Assembly (NCBI GenBank): GCA_023974075.1
Contig: JAMFTG010000129.1
Span: 1-64,000, forward strand
DNA length: 64,000 bases
Direction: 5' to 3'
DNA from: Chaenocephalus aceratus
Lineage: Eukaryota > Chordata > Actinopteri > Perciformes > Channichthyidae
The translations under genes and the position numbers were made by a program. This document shows, piece by piece, positions 1 to 60,621 of this stretch. How positions within the stretch are numbered: the stretch's first letter is position 1; every line of letters starts with the position of its first letter. The notes beneath the pieces are model-generated. The model did not search any database, was not told the DNA's origin, and worked only from the letters and a program-made list of their open reading frames with translations.

Positions 1-115
1 GGGTTTTATTTTCTGCGCTGCGTGAGTTCCCCGACACACCGGGGACACATTTATTTATACAAGACATCACAAAGTGCATTTTTGCATGATACTGTAGGTC
101 CCCTTTAATAACTGT
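1..115 (-). repeat. Interspersed repeat, partial at window edge
   Basis: Bases 60-110 match the complement of 63935-63985 (both contain cacaaagtgcatttttgcat or close), and bases 1-35 match the complement of 3182-3216. It reads off the window edge. Confidence 0.6.
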
Positions 116-1700
116 GCGAATAAATAATGTTTTTATCAGCCAATACTTGATTGTGATTCGTAAACATTTAAGAAGTGTTGTTCACATTCATCAAAGTAAG
201 CTTTCAAGGATGATCATGGAGCAAATGATGTCGACCTCAAAAGGAGTAACTGAGTTGTTTCTTCCCCTTTCTCCAATTTACTAGAATCCTCCAATTGCTT
301 CTAATCTAAAAATGGCGAATAAATTGAGAGAAATTGCTAGCAATAAAAGAACCTCCCCAGGCTATAATTGACCGTATTTAAACATGATTCCACTCTGAGG
401 GTACCTGGCAGGGCCCACCTTGGTGTGGCTCTCTTTATGATGGCATTTAGCTGTAATAATTGGCGGAAGGGGGGCCTCAATGCTCCATGACGGGGGGGAA
501 CCCAAAGCGAAGTACCAGAAGGTATTGGGTTTTTATGATGTGTCACGTTTATTTATACGCATACGTATATTACTGCACCGCTGCGGGGCGTAATTACAGC
601 AATAGACGTGGCGCATGCTTTAATGTGTTGTCCGGTTGAATCTAAAGAGCGTGTCAGTCTTTTTTTCTCAGCGTGTAGTAACGCCTGCCGTGGGGAGGCT
701 GCTCTCCCCCTGCTGACTCCTGTCTGACAGCAAGTGGCAGGAAATAGGTGAGGCAGTAAAAACCCGGCCAAATAAAGCTTGTGTCAGCAGCATCAACAGC
801 AAGCCAGACATTACGCTGCCACAGACCTGACAGGGTGTGTGTGGAGGGAAATGTCTCACCTGCACGTCTACCATGAGTACTGTGTAGAAAATGTGAAATT
901 TGTGAAATTTCTTCTCATTTAAACTGTGATGTGTTGAACTCCTAAAATACAATTACAAATGTAATCACTGACAAACATTGAGTGCCTCGTCTGTGACCTC
1001 ATGCTTTAATGTTCAAAAGGGTTTTTCTCTTACTCTCCTCTGGAGGGATTTTGAGATTTTAACTTTTGCAGACAATGCACACAAACCTATACAGTAGAAT
1101 ACACTACAGGACAGGGAAAGCCACAACAAGCATAATTGGAGCTTCTTTAAGAAACCAGGTGTTCACCTACTGCATTTAAAAGAAAAACATATTTGTTTAA
1201 GTACGAAGGATAGAAAGTAGCCTACGTTTCAAGTATTGGACTAGAAAACAGTATTTCCCGTTGAATGCGTATATTCCCAAAGCATTTACCTCTTATATGC
1301 TTCTTACATTAGATGTGGACTCCTTGGATTATGACAGTATATTGTATGTTAATCTACAGTATATTAGACCTGGTGCTAATGCTAATGCTAATGTTGTTTT
1401 CTTCTTCTTCTTTGGAGTCAAATAATGGCGAAATTGGCACCAATACAACATTTAAGACGATTCACTATAGTTTCACTCACGACTTGTTTCAGTCTGTATT
1501 GTAAGACTGTAATGTGTAATGTATTCATCGTATCGTTCTTTGTTTGAAAGTGTATTGGAACATTGTAATCCTACTAATAATTCCCATTTCTTAAAAATTT
1601 ACCAGTCATCGATCACGTCTTTTTTGATGTAACTGTAAGGGAAAGCTGTTACCTTTTTGTTGTATCCTGATTACCTAATCCAGGTACATCTACTCAGTTA

Positions 1701-1757
1701 CTGTGTGTAAGTGTGTGTGTGTGCGTATATGTGTGTGTATGTCTGTGTGTGTGTGTT
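1701..1757. repeat. GT-rich microsatellite, degenerate
   Basis: Interrupted GT repeats. Confidence 0.85.
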
Positions 1758-3181
1758 TAGCATGTGCGTGAGAGTCAGCGAGTGTCAAAGCAACGGGGAG
1801 GTCCGTGTGTAATGAGAAAGGTCTCCCAGGTGTCGTAAGTGTTTCTTTGTCCAGCACAAACAGCTGGTTCTGAGCCAGAGGACTGTATTTATGGAAGGGA
1901 AAATGGAAGGAGCCGCAGAACGAGTCGGAGGAGGGGTAAAAAGGAGAGATTGTTAAAGAGCCGGGCTAAAGCAGGCCGTAAAACCAGCTGCCTTGTTGCG
2001 CCCAAAACAGTCAGACACCCATGACATCTTAACTGCACTTCATCCCAACAGCTTGAAACCCCAGTCACTTCACTGTGAGAGCTTTAAGTGGGGCTTGTTT
2101 GTGCATTAGCTGCTCGGAGGGCATTTCAATAAAGCTCCCCGAAGGACCTGCTCTGATTGTTTCCCAGGTTTCTGTAAACATTGGTTTCCTGCCGATCCAT
2201 GACCTCACAAACGCGTCAAAACAGCTCTTTTGTTTTTACGAGCTTTCCAACACTGAACTCTTTCTTTACCCGCTCTGCGTGGGTCAAATGACGAAGTTGC
2301 AAGATACATTTTAAAATAAACAGATCAGCTCGCTAACATCAGTTCGTTTGCAACTGAGCATAGAAAAGAATAGCGAACATGTTTCCAGATATAACAAACG
2401 TATTGATGCGTATCATTCCTTTTGATGATCCTTTTGCTGAATTGAATAATTAAATAGTGGTTTGCCAAATCAAACTTTTTGCTTTCCAAAATGTGAGGAT
2501 TTATTGCTTTTGTCTTATTTTTGGACTAAGAAAGTTATGTTGTCTCTAAGTTTGCCTTTCTGTGTGTAAGCATGATTATGGAAAAACTAAAGCCTGATTT
2601 TCTTGATTAATGGTAGAAGGATGTAGCAATTAAGAACCCATTCGATTTTGGAATCTGAACTAGGGTGGCCAACTTCCAGAAATGGAGAAAACGGGACACA
2701 CGTGCCCCTGGCGGATTTAGTTACTTTTTTTGTTACTTTATTTCGGTTTTAGGGTTAGGTTAGGGTTATGTTATTTAATTCTTTTGCGGGAACCAGCCCC
2801 TAGGGTTCGAAAATGTTTTTGACCCTCAAAATGCATAGAAAACTATGCATAACACAATACAAAACACAATGGTATTACACCTGCATTAGGCTACTACATC
2901 ACATTGTACATCAGCATGTTCAAATCGGATAAGTGGGCACTAGGGACGTCTGGGCACCTCGATGTACAATTGGCTATTTTGTTAACAAATTAAATATTTG
3001 AAAAATGGTATTAAGTAATGCAAAGTATACATGATGTGAACATGCACGGTACATCATTATTAGACTTAATGTTATCCTTCAACCAACCATTTTCCCATCA
3101 ATCAGCTGACTGACTCTCTCACACACGTGCGAGCATTGTGCCTGCCCTGTCAACTGAGCGGTCCTAGCGCCCTTCTACCTT

Positions 3182-5000
3182 CGGGGACTCACGCAGCGTC
3201 AGAAAATAAAACCCTCTCTCTTTTCCTCCGTACCCAAATCTTTTAAAAAACGGGTGTACAACGAGCGGATACAGATTTCCATCCGCTCTGACGTCATAGC
3301 GGCGGCGGACCCACAAAAGTTGCCATCAGAAACAATGCCTGACGTGTTTTGGACGTCTTTGTTTACATTAGCAAGCCTCGCTAACACTCAGAGCTAACCT
3401 GTACGGGAGAGCACGTGTGTTTAAAAAGCAGGAAATCAAAAAAAAGAACTCACCTTGTGATAAACCCGCAAGAGAAAAAGCATTTGAGCTCCATACCAGG
3501 CCCGGACTGGCCATCGGGAGGACCGGGAGGTTTCCCGATGGCCTGGCCTGCTAAGTGGCCTGCTGGCCTGAGGATTTTTTTGTATACGTATGTATTGTGA
3601 ACGCAACGCTGCGCAAATGTGGGTCTGACTCTGCCTCACAGAGGGTGACTGGCTGTCTACATGATGTGGCCTGACATGGCCACTTTCATACAGATCATAC
3701 TCGATTGGTCTCTGTGTGTCATTCAAGCTCGGGAGGGTGTGTGTTATGTGTGGCGCGAGCGAGTGAGATAACCGCGCGCCACCTGTTACGTGTATGTTGT
3801 TGTTGTTGTTAGCATCTGGTGCTAGCAAGCTGCGCTAACGGATATAAGGAGCTGTTTCAACAACAAGGTGGAGGAGAGTCCTCTCCTGTCAGACTGAGAG
3901 ACTGTTAACTACAGCTCAGGTGAGGTAAAGGACTCTGAGTGTTTAGTTTAGTGTTTTACTCTGTGGGTCTCAAACGGTTTGGTCACCATTATGTAAAACA
4001 CATATTTCCATTTGAAGGGGGAGTGATTAGTAAAATATGGATGAATAATTAAAAAAAAAACGTTAACTAGGTGAAAAAAGGTAAGATAAACTATTAAAAC
4101 TTGTTGAGAGCTAGTCGTTGCTTCTGCCTCAAAGAGGAGCAGAGGGATAGGAGGGAGACAGGAGAGGCTGATTTCAGGAGCACAGACACTCACAACTATA
4201 AATGAACCAAAAACAAATAAATAAACAAGTTTCAATGTTTTTTCATATTGGATGTTATTTGTTATGGCCATGTTATTATGATTTTATGATTATTTAAATG
4301 TATAAAGTTATGTTTGATATGGGTGTAGTCTCTTTATTTCCCCCTCAAAGTGCACCAGATTGATGCATTTAAATCCAACATTACAAAAAAAATCTTACCG
4401 GGGGAGCATGCCCCCTATAGGATTTGAGGTCCATCCCCGCTTAAAATATGTTCACATAGGTTCCTAAATAGATTTGCAATTTTTTTTAAATAGTAACCCA
4501 TGTCCATATGTTTATTTTGGGGTAGTAGATTTAGAGCGCCATCACTATGGGCAGCAACGCTGTAAACATTTACAAATAAATCCAGCAAAATGGCACAAAA
4601 AAACTGGTAGTGGCCTGGCTGGGTGTATAATTCCCGGCCTGACTTATTGTCCCAGTCCGGCCCTGCTCCATACTGTTTCAGAAATAATCCTTGACGTGGT
4701 TTAAAACAAGATGGTGTTTTATCACAACCGAATTTAACTTTATCTCCGGTAGAATTCTGATCAGGCATTAGCTCCGCCCCCTCTTCTTTCTTCTTTTTCA
4801 AGCTAAGGACCCAAAATCTGCATTTCTGTAACAGGGCTGCAAAAGAGGGGTAAGAGCAGTAGGAGGCATGGCTACAATGGGTGATCTGTTTGGTATTTTG
4901 AAAAAAACACTTCACAGACATGTTTTGTATGGCCCTACAATATAGTTTTAAAATATAGCATATTGTGTTGCTCTCACTTAATATTGTTATAATCATAAAA
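3182..5000. repeat. Older repeat split by the 3497-4665 hAT insertion
   Basis: The stretch around 3182-3216 is the inverted match of window positions 1-35, showing it is repetitive. It appears to continue after the hAT element to about 5000, where AT-rich sequence ends in aatggggtctt. The outer limits are guessed. Confidence 0.4.
3497..4665. mobile_element. Non-autonomous hAT-type transposon, 1169 bp
   Basis: Terminal repeats CAGGCCCGGACTGG and CCAGTCCGGCCCTG are flanked by a perfect 8-bp duplication CTCCATAC (3489-3496, 4666-4673). No transposase domain is visible. Internal segments near 4005-4040 and 4340-4370 recur, inverted, in the element at 19332-20247. Confidence 0.92.
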
Positions 5001-5136
5001 TGGGGTCTTGAGTGGAAAAATGCTCATAAACACCCCCATTAATTCAGAAACAAATATTAACATGTTTTATAAACTTTCTGAGCAGCTCTCTAAATACAAC
5101 ACATCTGCTTTAAACTGTTCATTTTGTTGCCGCACT

Positions 5137-5545
5137 ACGACACGAAGCTCATAAAACTATCGAAGTCGGAAGAACGACTTCCCAATTCTGGAAACTGGGC
5201 TAAGAGCACTTGACTGCAACATCATAGTTATCTGTGTTTTTCAGACAAAGTTGAATATCGGGTCTCATCATTGGTTTTGGGAAACTGTACAGTATATACG
5301 ATATTTATAATTTTCAGACTTTTCTTTCTTGTTCATTTGAAAGCGGCAGTAGCTCAGTCTGTAGGACTCGGTTTCGTCATTACAGGATAAAGCTCATACA
5401 CTCATTGAAGTCGTTATAACAACTTCACAACTCTGCAAATGGGACTTTCCAAAGAGCCATTGTGGTTTGCTGTGTTTTCAGATTAATTAAAATGTTGGAT
5501 CTCATTATTGGTTTTGGGAAACTTTAATATGACTATATTTCTCAT
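5137..5545. repeat. Diverged tandem duplication, period about 240 bp
   Basis: Two units share, in order, agctcata, a cg/gaagtcg block, gcaaatggg or gaaactggg, the gtgttttcaga block, and cattggttttgggaaact. Unit 1 is about 5137-5300 and unit 2 about 5380-5545. No function is recognised. Confidence 0.6.
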
Positions 5546-6694
5546 GTTCTGACCTTCAGGCCTAATGTGTAGCTCCTGTACTGTGTATAATGAAAAAGTG
5601 AACTACTGAGGATAAGTAAAGGGTCTAAAGTGTTGGAAAGATGCTGAGTGTGCGTAATTTACGCTAAAAAATTACCATGAAGGGATAGAAAGTTCCTAAT
5701 CCTAAACTTCTGCTTTATGTCTACCTTGTCTCAATGTGTCCTTGCAGTCAAACAGCTCGACCTCCTTAGTGCTGGAATGTGGCTACACACCCAAATCTCT
5801 TCTTTTCGGTGCTCAGCATCTCTTTAAAACACCCACTCTCTCCTCACATGTACCCACAACCACAACTGAAACTGGGACTACTTAGTGAAGTCATCCATAA
5901 ATCAGTTTTTGGTGTCATGATAATTGCTTCCCATGAATCTGAAGTGGACACGCTAGTTATTCTTTCTGTATGTGCCAGGAGAATTCAGATAATAAGTCAT
6001 ACACTACGATATCCAGTTTGGCCTTGGTTCTTGTTCAGTAGAGGAGATGTCATCTGGCTGAAACAGTTTAAGAGCTTTGTGTAATCCTCTCTAAAGACTA
6101 AGAACATAATCGGCTTCAATCCAACGGACACAACCCCTGCCTGGCTAACGATCGCACTGTTTAGCCTGGGCATTGTTTAAATTCCAGCCAATCAACACAT
6201 TGTAATGTGAATCCTCCATGTGTGTGTGTATGTGTGTGTTGCCAAACTTCTTGAACTCTGAACATGTCGTCATTTTTCAAACTCCCCGTAGAGATTTGAA
6301 AACGGATCCCTGCAGAACCCTTACAGTTGTAATAAAATGCAGCGACCATGTCTCACTTCAACAAAACCTAATAAAAGTTACACTGGATCGTTATTCAGTT
6401 GGTGATAAGTTTATAGACTCATGTAGCCTGCATTCAAGTCAAGTTTAACCATTTTGTGATACTTGGTTCATTATTAAACCAAAAGAGAAAGTCAGTTTAG
6501 TGTCACAAGTGGATATCTCAGTTATATGAAGGCTGTAGCTTCGAAATGCTAACATTAGCTAAGTTATCTTAGCTTGATATCAACAATTTAGGTAGCATTT
6601 CTTAGGTAAACAATTAAACATTTGACTTTTAAAACAATGTGAAGGCTTTTGTAATTATGTTTTACTATGTTTAGTAGAGACGTTAGTGTTAGCC

Positions 6695-6854
6695 CAGGGG
6701 TGTCAAACTCAAATATTGAGTGTGATTGAGTGAAGGTGTGCGTGCAATATACCGGCGGGCCAGATCTAATAGTAATTAGAAATTATCCTGCGGGCCGAAA
6801 TTAAATCCACCACGGGCCTGATTTGGCCCCCGGGCCTTGAGTTTGACACATGTG
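6695..6854 (-). mobile_element. Short deleted hAT copy (CAGGGGTGTCAAACTC family, subfamily B)
   Basis: It starts caggggtgtcaaactc and ends gagtttgacacatgtg, with a perfect 8-bp duplication TGTTAGCC at 6687-6694 and 6855-6862. At 160 bp it keeps both ends but lacks most of the interior present at 34869 and 59620. It is inverted relative to those copies. Confidence 0.92.
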
Positions 6855-7237
6855 TGTTAGCCCTAACACTTGATTGGCTTACTTGTAAGATCTGTGTGGT
6901 AGACCCTCACACTGCCCTGCGTTATCTATCTTTATATTAATTAAACTATTCCCCTGTCACTTATCATCTTTTTAGAAATGAGACAATAATGGTATAGCTC
7001 ATCAAAGATGGCCGCCAATCTTTTTTTTTTATTGACCAGGGATATGCAGAGCTGATAGCCATCCATTTTGTTATAGCTTTTAGCGTGTTCAGTTTGTCCT
7101 TGGAAGTCAATATGTTAACTGGAATCGATCCTGAAGTCGTATTCCCACGTCGGGAAAGTGAGGAGAACATCACCAAAATCTAAGATGGCCGCCAAGCGCA
7201 TAAACATTGTGAAAGCTGTAGTAATTGTGACTACCCG

Positions 7238-7580
7238 ATCCGCATCCCTACCCGATCCGCATGTGCGAAATGGTCCGCCATATTGGACACTTGACACAGT
7301 GGCGTTTGGCAAAGCAGAAAAAGAAAATTCAAAAAACCGAGAGAGATGAGTTATTGTTATTACAACGTGACTTCACTATTATTTAACAACTCTTTTTATT
7401 GGATCCTTTTCTTGGGTTAAGTCCAGAATAAGTGAGAAATGGATTTAACTCGTGCATGCGCCATGCATATTGGGCAGCCGTCTGTGTCAAGTGTCCTATT
7501 TGGGTTGCCGTATGGAGTTGTCCAATATGGCGGACCATCTCGCACATGCGCAATGCGGACCGGGTAGGGATGCGGATTGG
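7238..7580. repeat. Fold-back inverted repeat, possible MITE
   Basis: Left arm about 7238-7292 (cgcatccctacccgatccgc ... ccgccatattggaca) pairs with right arm about 7520-7580 (tgtccaatatggcggaccat ... gggtagggatgcgga). The spacer is about 225 bp. The right arm has a few extra bases. Confidence 0.75.
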
Positions 7581-7853
7581 GGCATAGTGCCTTATTTATG
7601 TCACAATAAATCTGTCGTACACACAGCATGCCACGTTGTATGTGTAGAGATGTTGTTGCAGTGTATGTGTGTGAACCACAAGCAACTGGTTTAGCTAACA
7701 ATGGCTAACAAAGCTAACCTGGCTAGAGATTTGTTTTCCGTCTTGTTGCACTGGAATGTGGTTAACTTGAGTGTGACAAAAATGTCTACTTCCAATGTCC
7801 TTAATGTCGTTAAATGGGTAAATCTCCTGGTCTTTTCTAGCTGAGAGACTTAC

Positions 7854-56057
<48,204 letters not shown>

Positions 56058-56240
56058 CGGTCCGTCTGGCTATCCCTCCAAAACGCAGTTACCTCCCTGT
56101 TACCTCGCACTCTCTCTGGCTCGCCGTTCACCGCGTGGACCGAGGCTGAGGAGTCTAGACCGGGATCTAGATCAGAAGTCCTGGTGTGCACTCCAGAGCA
56201 GGGGCTAGACAGAGGAAGAGAGAAGATAGGAGATTAGAAA
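56058..56240 (-). promoter_or_regulatory. fbn2: Probable 5' UTR and core promoter area of fbn2
   Basis: The bases upstream of the start codon, together with exon 1, form the most CpG-rich patch of this part of the window (about 55860-56160). No TATA box is obvious. The transcription start and any untranslated exon cannot be placed from sequence alone. Confidence 0.45.
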
Positions 56241-56668
56241 CACTTTAAACTGTTTTTCATCAATATATCACAGGTCTCAGATATATACAAAACATGTCTC
56301 TGATTGGCTGAAACACCAAACAGATCATTGCAGCATTACCCATAATCCCCTCTGTTTCAGTCCTGTTTCCAAAGTGCTGATTCTCTGTCTGTTACTTTGG
56401 ATGAAAATAAGGAGCCCCTCCCCACGCCCCTCTGAGAGACATTTGGTTACAAAGAACTCAATGGTGCTCTAGAGGAGATTCAGGTGATAAGGAGGGGGGG
56501 GGGGTTACCTTGGCTGCTGATTGGCTAATGGTTACACAAGACAACACATCGTCATGACATCATCAAGTGGCCAAAATCTGATCAGCTCATTTTCAGACAG
56601 GTTTTTATAGAAATGGATCAAAAAGAGAGAGAATCTTTGTTCCTGAAGCTTTCAGAGTCTCTTTCCAC

Positions 56669-58448
56669 AGAGGGGACACATGTTGATGTAGAAGAGACAT
56701 GAAGAAGAGGGGACACATGTTGATGCAGAAGAGACATGAAGAAGAGGGGACACATGTTGATGTGGAAGAGACATGGAGAAGAGGGGACACATGTTGATGT
56801 AGAAGAGACATGGAGAAGAGGGGACACATGTTGATGTGGAAGAGACATGGAGAAGAGGGGACACATGTTGATGTAGAAGAGACATGAAGAAGAGGGGACA
56901 CATGTTGATGCAGAAGAGACATGAAGAAGAGGGGACACATGTTGATGTGGAAGAGACATGAAGAAGAGGGGACACATGTTGATGTGGAAGAGACATGAAG
57001 AAGTGGGGACACATGTTGATGTAGAAGAGACATGAAGAAGAGGGGACACATGTTGATGTAGAAGAGACGTGAAGAAGAGGGGACACATGTTGATGTAGAG
57101 GAGACATGAATAAGAGGGGACACATGTTGATGCAGAAGAGACATGAAGAAGAGGGGACACATGTTGATGTAGAAGAGACATGAAGAAGAGGGGACACATG
57201 TTGATGTAGAAGAGACGTGAAGAAGAGGGGACACATGTTGATGTAGAAGAGACGTGAAGAAGAGGGGACACATGTTGATGTAGAAGAGACATGAAGAAGA
57301 GGGGACACATGTTGATGTAGAAGAGACGTGAAGAAGAGGGGACACATGTTGATGTAGAAGAGACGTGAAGAAGAGGGGACACATGTTGATGTAGAAGAGA
57401 CGTGAAGAAGAGGGGACACATGTTGATGTAGAAGAGACATGAAGAAGAGGGGAAACATGTTGATGTAGAAGAGACATGAAGAAGGGGACACATGTTGATG
57501 CAGAAGAGACATGAAGAAGAGGGGACACATGTTGATGTAGAAGAGACATGAAGAAGAGGGGACACATGTTGATGTAGAAGAGACATGAAGAAGAGGGGAC
57601 ACATGTTGATGTAGAAGAGACATGAAGAAGAGGGACACATGTTGATGTAGAAGAGACATGAAGAAGAGGGGACACATGTTGATGTAGAAGAGACGTGAAG
57701 AAGAGGGGACACATGTTGATGTAGAAGAGACATGAAGAAGAGGGGACACATGTTGATGTAGAAGAGACGTGAAGAAGAGGGGACACATGTTGATGTAGAA
57801 GAGACGTGAAGAAGAGGGGACACATGTTGATGTAGAAGAGACACGAAGAAGAGGGGACACATGTTGATGTAGAAGAGACACGAAGAAGAGGGGACACATG
57901 TTGATGTAGAAGAGACACGAAGAAGAGGGGACACATGTTGATGTAGAAGAGACATGAAGAAGAGGGGAAATGTTGATGTAGAAGAGACATGAAGAAGGGG
58001 ACACATGTTGATGTAGAGGAGACATGAAGAAGAGGGGAAACATGTTGATGTAGAAGAGACATGAAGAAGAGGGGACACATGTTGATGTAGAAGAGACATG
58101 AAGAAGAGGGGACACATGTTGATGTAGAAGAGACGTGAAGAAGAGGGGACACATGTTGATGTAGAAGAGACGTGAAGAAGAGGGGACACATGTTGATGTA
58201 GAAGAGACACGAAGAAGAGGGGACACATGTTGATGTAGAAGAGACACGAAGAAGAGGGGACACATGTTGATGTAGAAGAGACACGAAGAAGAGGGGACAC
58301 ATGTTGATGTAGAAGAGACATGAAGAAGAGGGGAAACATGTTGATGTAGAAGAGACATGAAGAAGAGGGGACACATGTTGATGTAGAGGAGACACGGAGA
58401 AGAGGGGACACATGTTGATGAAGAAGAGACATGAAGAAGAGGGGACAC
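56669..58448. repeat. 37-bp minisatellite, about 48 copies
   Basis: The unit is aagaagaggggacacatgtt plus gatgtagaagagacatg, repeated for 1.78 kb with point variants (gta/gca/gtg; catg/cgtg/cacg) and a few short deletions (near 57483, 57631, 57968, 57997). On the minus strand no frame of the unit has a stop. Because 37 is not a multiple of 3, each frame cycles through all three, giving three overlapping 604-664 residue open frames with a 37-residue period. These are not genes. The array begins about 610 bp upstream of the fbn2 start codon. Confidence 0.98.
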
Positions 58449-58645
58449 CAAAGTTAGCCAAGCTTTCGGTGCACATGTCAGATCTGATCCGTTGTGTTTT
58501 GTTGTCACGGAAAAACCACAAATATTCTGATAAATAAAATAAGCCGACAACACATGTTCTTTGAAGTGTCCATGTTGTTTCCATATTTCGAGGCTCCATT
58601 CATTTTGTAATGCCTGGAAGATGCTTAAATCCTTAAGTCATATGG

Positions 58646-58646
58646 T

Positions 58647-58686
<40 letters not shown>
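58646..58686. repeat. (TTG)n microsatellite
   Basis: About 13 TTG units, just outside the 37-bp minisatellite. Confidence 0.93.
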
Positions 58687-59619
58687 AATTTAATTATGTT
58701 GGTTATACTATACACATGACCTCTATTGCACGTCCATCTGTCCTGGGATTTATTTTATACCCTCCTAAAAGCTCTTAAAGGGTTTTCCTCAAAGCTTTTT
58801 GGCTGAGCTGGTTTCTATGCATCTTCCTTTTGCACCACAGGTGTAAATAGTTTAGGTTGACAGGCGGCTTCTAACCGACCTGTCCACATATCTGCAGAGT
58901 TCTCCCCGTTATCCCTGGTTGGGAATCATTGGTCTTGCAAATCATGTGTAACCATAGGATACAGCTTCAACCATTCTCCTACATTTCCTGAGCTTTGAAG
59001 AATCTGTGAACAAGACATCTTGCCATTCTGTTGTGAAATGGCTTCCAAAGGAATTATCCACTGATTTGATTTCTCTGTTTGTGACAAGCTCGGTGGTTAT
59101 TTTGAGAAAAGAGAAAACACATGAGTTGTGGGGTGAATAAAGAAGAGCATGCGAGGAAATCGTAGAAACACGTTAAACCCTGACTTCCAACAATCTGTTT
59201 TCACTAGAGAGCACTTCAAAGCCGTGCCATAAGTGGTTTATCACTGCACAGACACCACATACTGTATGTAGTGACTGCACTACACGGAGAGAAGTCGTAA
59301 AGTGATTACACAGACGTGTTCGATGTCAGAGACCCGGAGCTGTTGAATATGTTGTGTTTTTTTACCTTAAAAGGGATGTGAAGGCAAATAGAAATCATCT
59401 CAACTCCCACAAGCTGTTTCAAACTGAAACATGTCTACATCGTGAGTTGTGTTCGGCCTCTTTGGCAAAAACATATTTAATACAAGAAAAAAGCTCTCAT
59501 CTCATACTGTAGGTGCAAACTGTTAGCATGGGCCATAAAGAGGCATTGCTTGAATTTATAGGGTCAGAAGCCAAACATGTTGGGGATCACTGCCCTAAAT
59601 CACACATGTTTGCCTAGTG

Positions 59620-60188
59620 CACATGTGTCAAACTCGAGGCCCGGGGGCCAAATCAGGCCCTTGGTGGATTTAATTTCGGCCCGCAGGATCATTTCTAATT
59701 ACTATTAGATCTGGCCCGTCGGTATATTGCACGCACACCTTCCCTCCACCCTGAGGGTCTCAGAGCCTGAGCCCAAACATTGATGACCTTGCACCCAAGA
59801 TGAGATGCCAAGTGTCTGAGCTAGCATCTCAGAGCAGCACACTGAGTTCAATGGATGCTTCCTTCTGCACTTTCTCTCACGACAACAGGGCATGTTTGGT
59901 TTTCTCTTTGAGGGGAATAGTTTTGTTGAAGCTGTTGTTGGCCTGTGGGGAAATGTAATCATAAGAAATGACTCTGGAGAAGCTGCAGATAGAGCCATGA
60001 GAATGAATGCAACTGATTATTTAATGTTGTTTTTATAGGCAGTAATTTAAGCTTTGTTAGTTCCAGGTTTAATATGTGCAATAAGTTCATTTCAATAAGT
60101 TCTGCAGTAAACGTTGAACCAGTCCGGCCCTCGACGAGTACCCATATTTTTATTTTGGCCCACTGTGTGTTTGAGTTTGACCCCCCTG
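59620..60188 (+). mobile_element. Non-autonomous hAT copy, subfamily B
   Basis: Left end cacatgtgtcaaactcgagg, right end gtttgacccccctg; flanks gcctagtg and gcctagag agree at 7 of 8. It is a near-full-length partner of 34869-35440. Confidence 0.88.
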
Positions 60189-60621
60189 GCCTAGAGGGAG
60201 CCAGAGAGGGAGTTAAGTGGTGAGGTGAAGATGATCAATCAAACTAAAGATGTCCCTAACCAGCGATCTGAGAAAACAACAACCAAATACACTAATTTAA
60301 TTGCTCCCATTATTGTTCATGATTTATGGAGATGGGGTTTATTTGCTAACCCCAAACATAGTTTATAGACCGACAAGCTTTTCTTGAGTGTGTTAACCTG
60401 GAAAAACATTCATCTGAATGGAACAGCCTTCAGGTTTATTGTCTCTTCTCCACCTCATTATGAACCACTATATAACCGTGGGCCCCTAGTGATATATAAC
60501 CTCAGCCAAGGGGCCAACCACTCGAGATATATCTGGGGTGGACGCAGAAAAAAGATAATAAATAAGGCACCTCATCCTGCTGATTCAGTTTCATTTTAGA
60601 GGGAGATGACATACAGTAGAA

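Larger units (their letters stand above)
1..7853 (-). other. fbn2 intron 7, partial (at least 7.85 kb)
   Basis: Sequence after the exon 7 donor. No further EGF or TB exon was found. It contains a 1169-bp hAT copy (3497-4665) inside an older repeat, a diverged tandem duplication (5137-5545), a 160-bp hAT copy (6695-6854), a fold-back (7238-7580), and a short telomere-like TTAGGG-type run near 2747-2769. 115-1700 and 1760-2620 show nothing recognised. Confidence 0.8.

Noticed and set aside
2747..2769. Telomeric repeat
   Set aside because: Only a few imperfect TTAGGG units; similar CCCTAA-type runs near 41746 and 52472 belong to an interspersed module.
4415..4996. 193-residue minus-strand open frame
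   Set aside because: It spans the end of a hAT transposon and its flank, so it cannot be an ancestral gene.
56605..58599. Three overlapping minus-strand open frames of 604-664 residues
   Set aside because: They are read-throughs of a 37-bp tandem repeat with no stop codon in any frame. The same peptide cycles in all three frames, which real coding sequence would not do.
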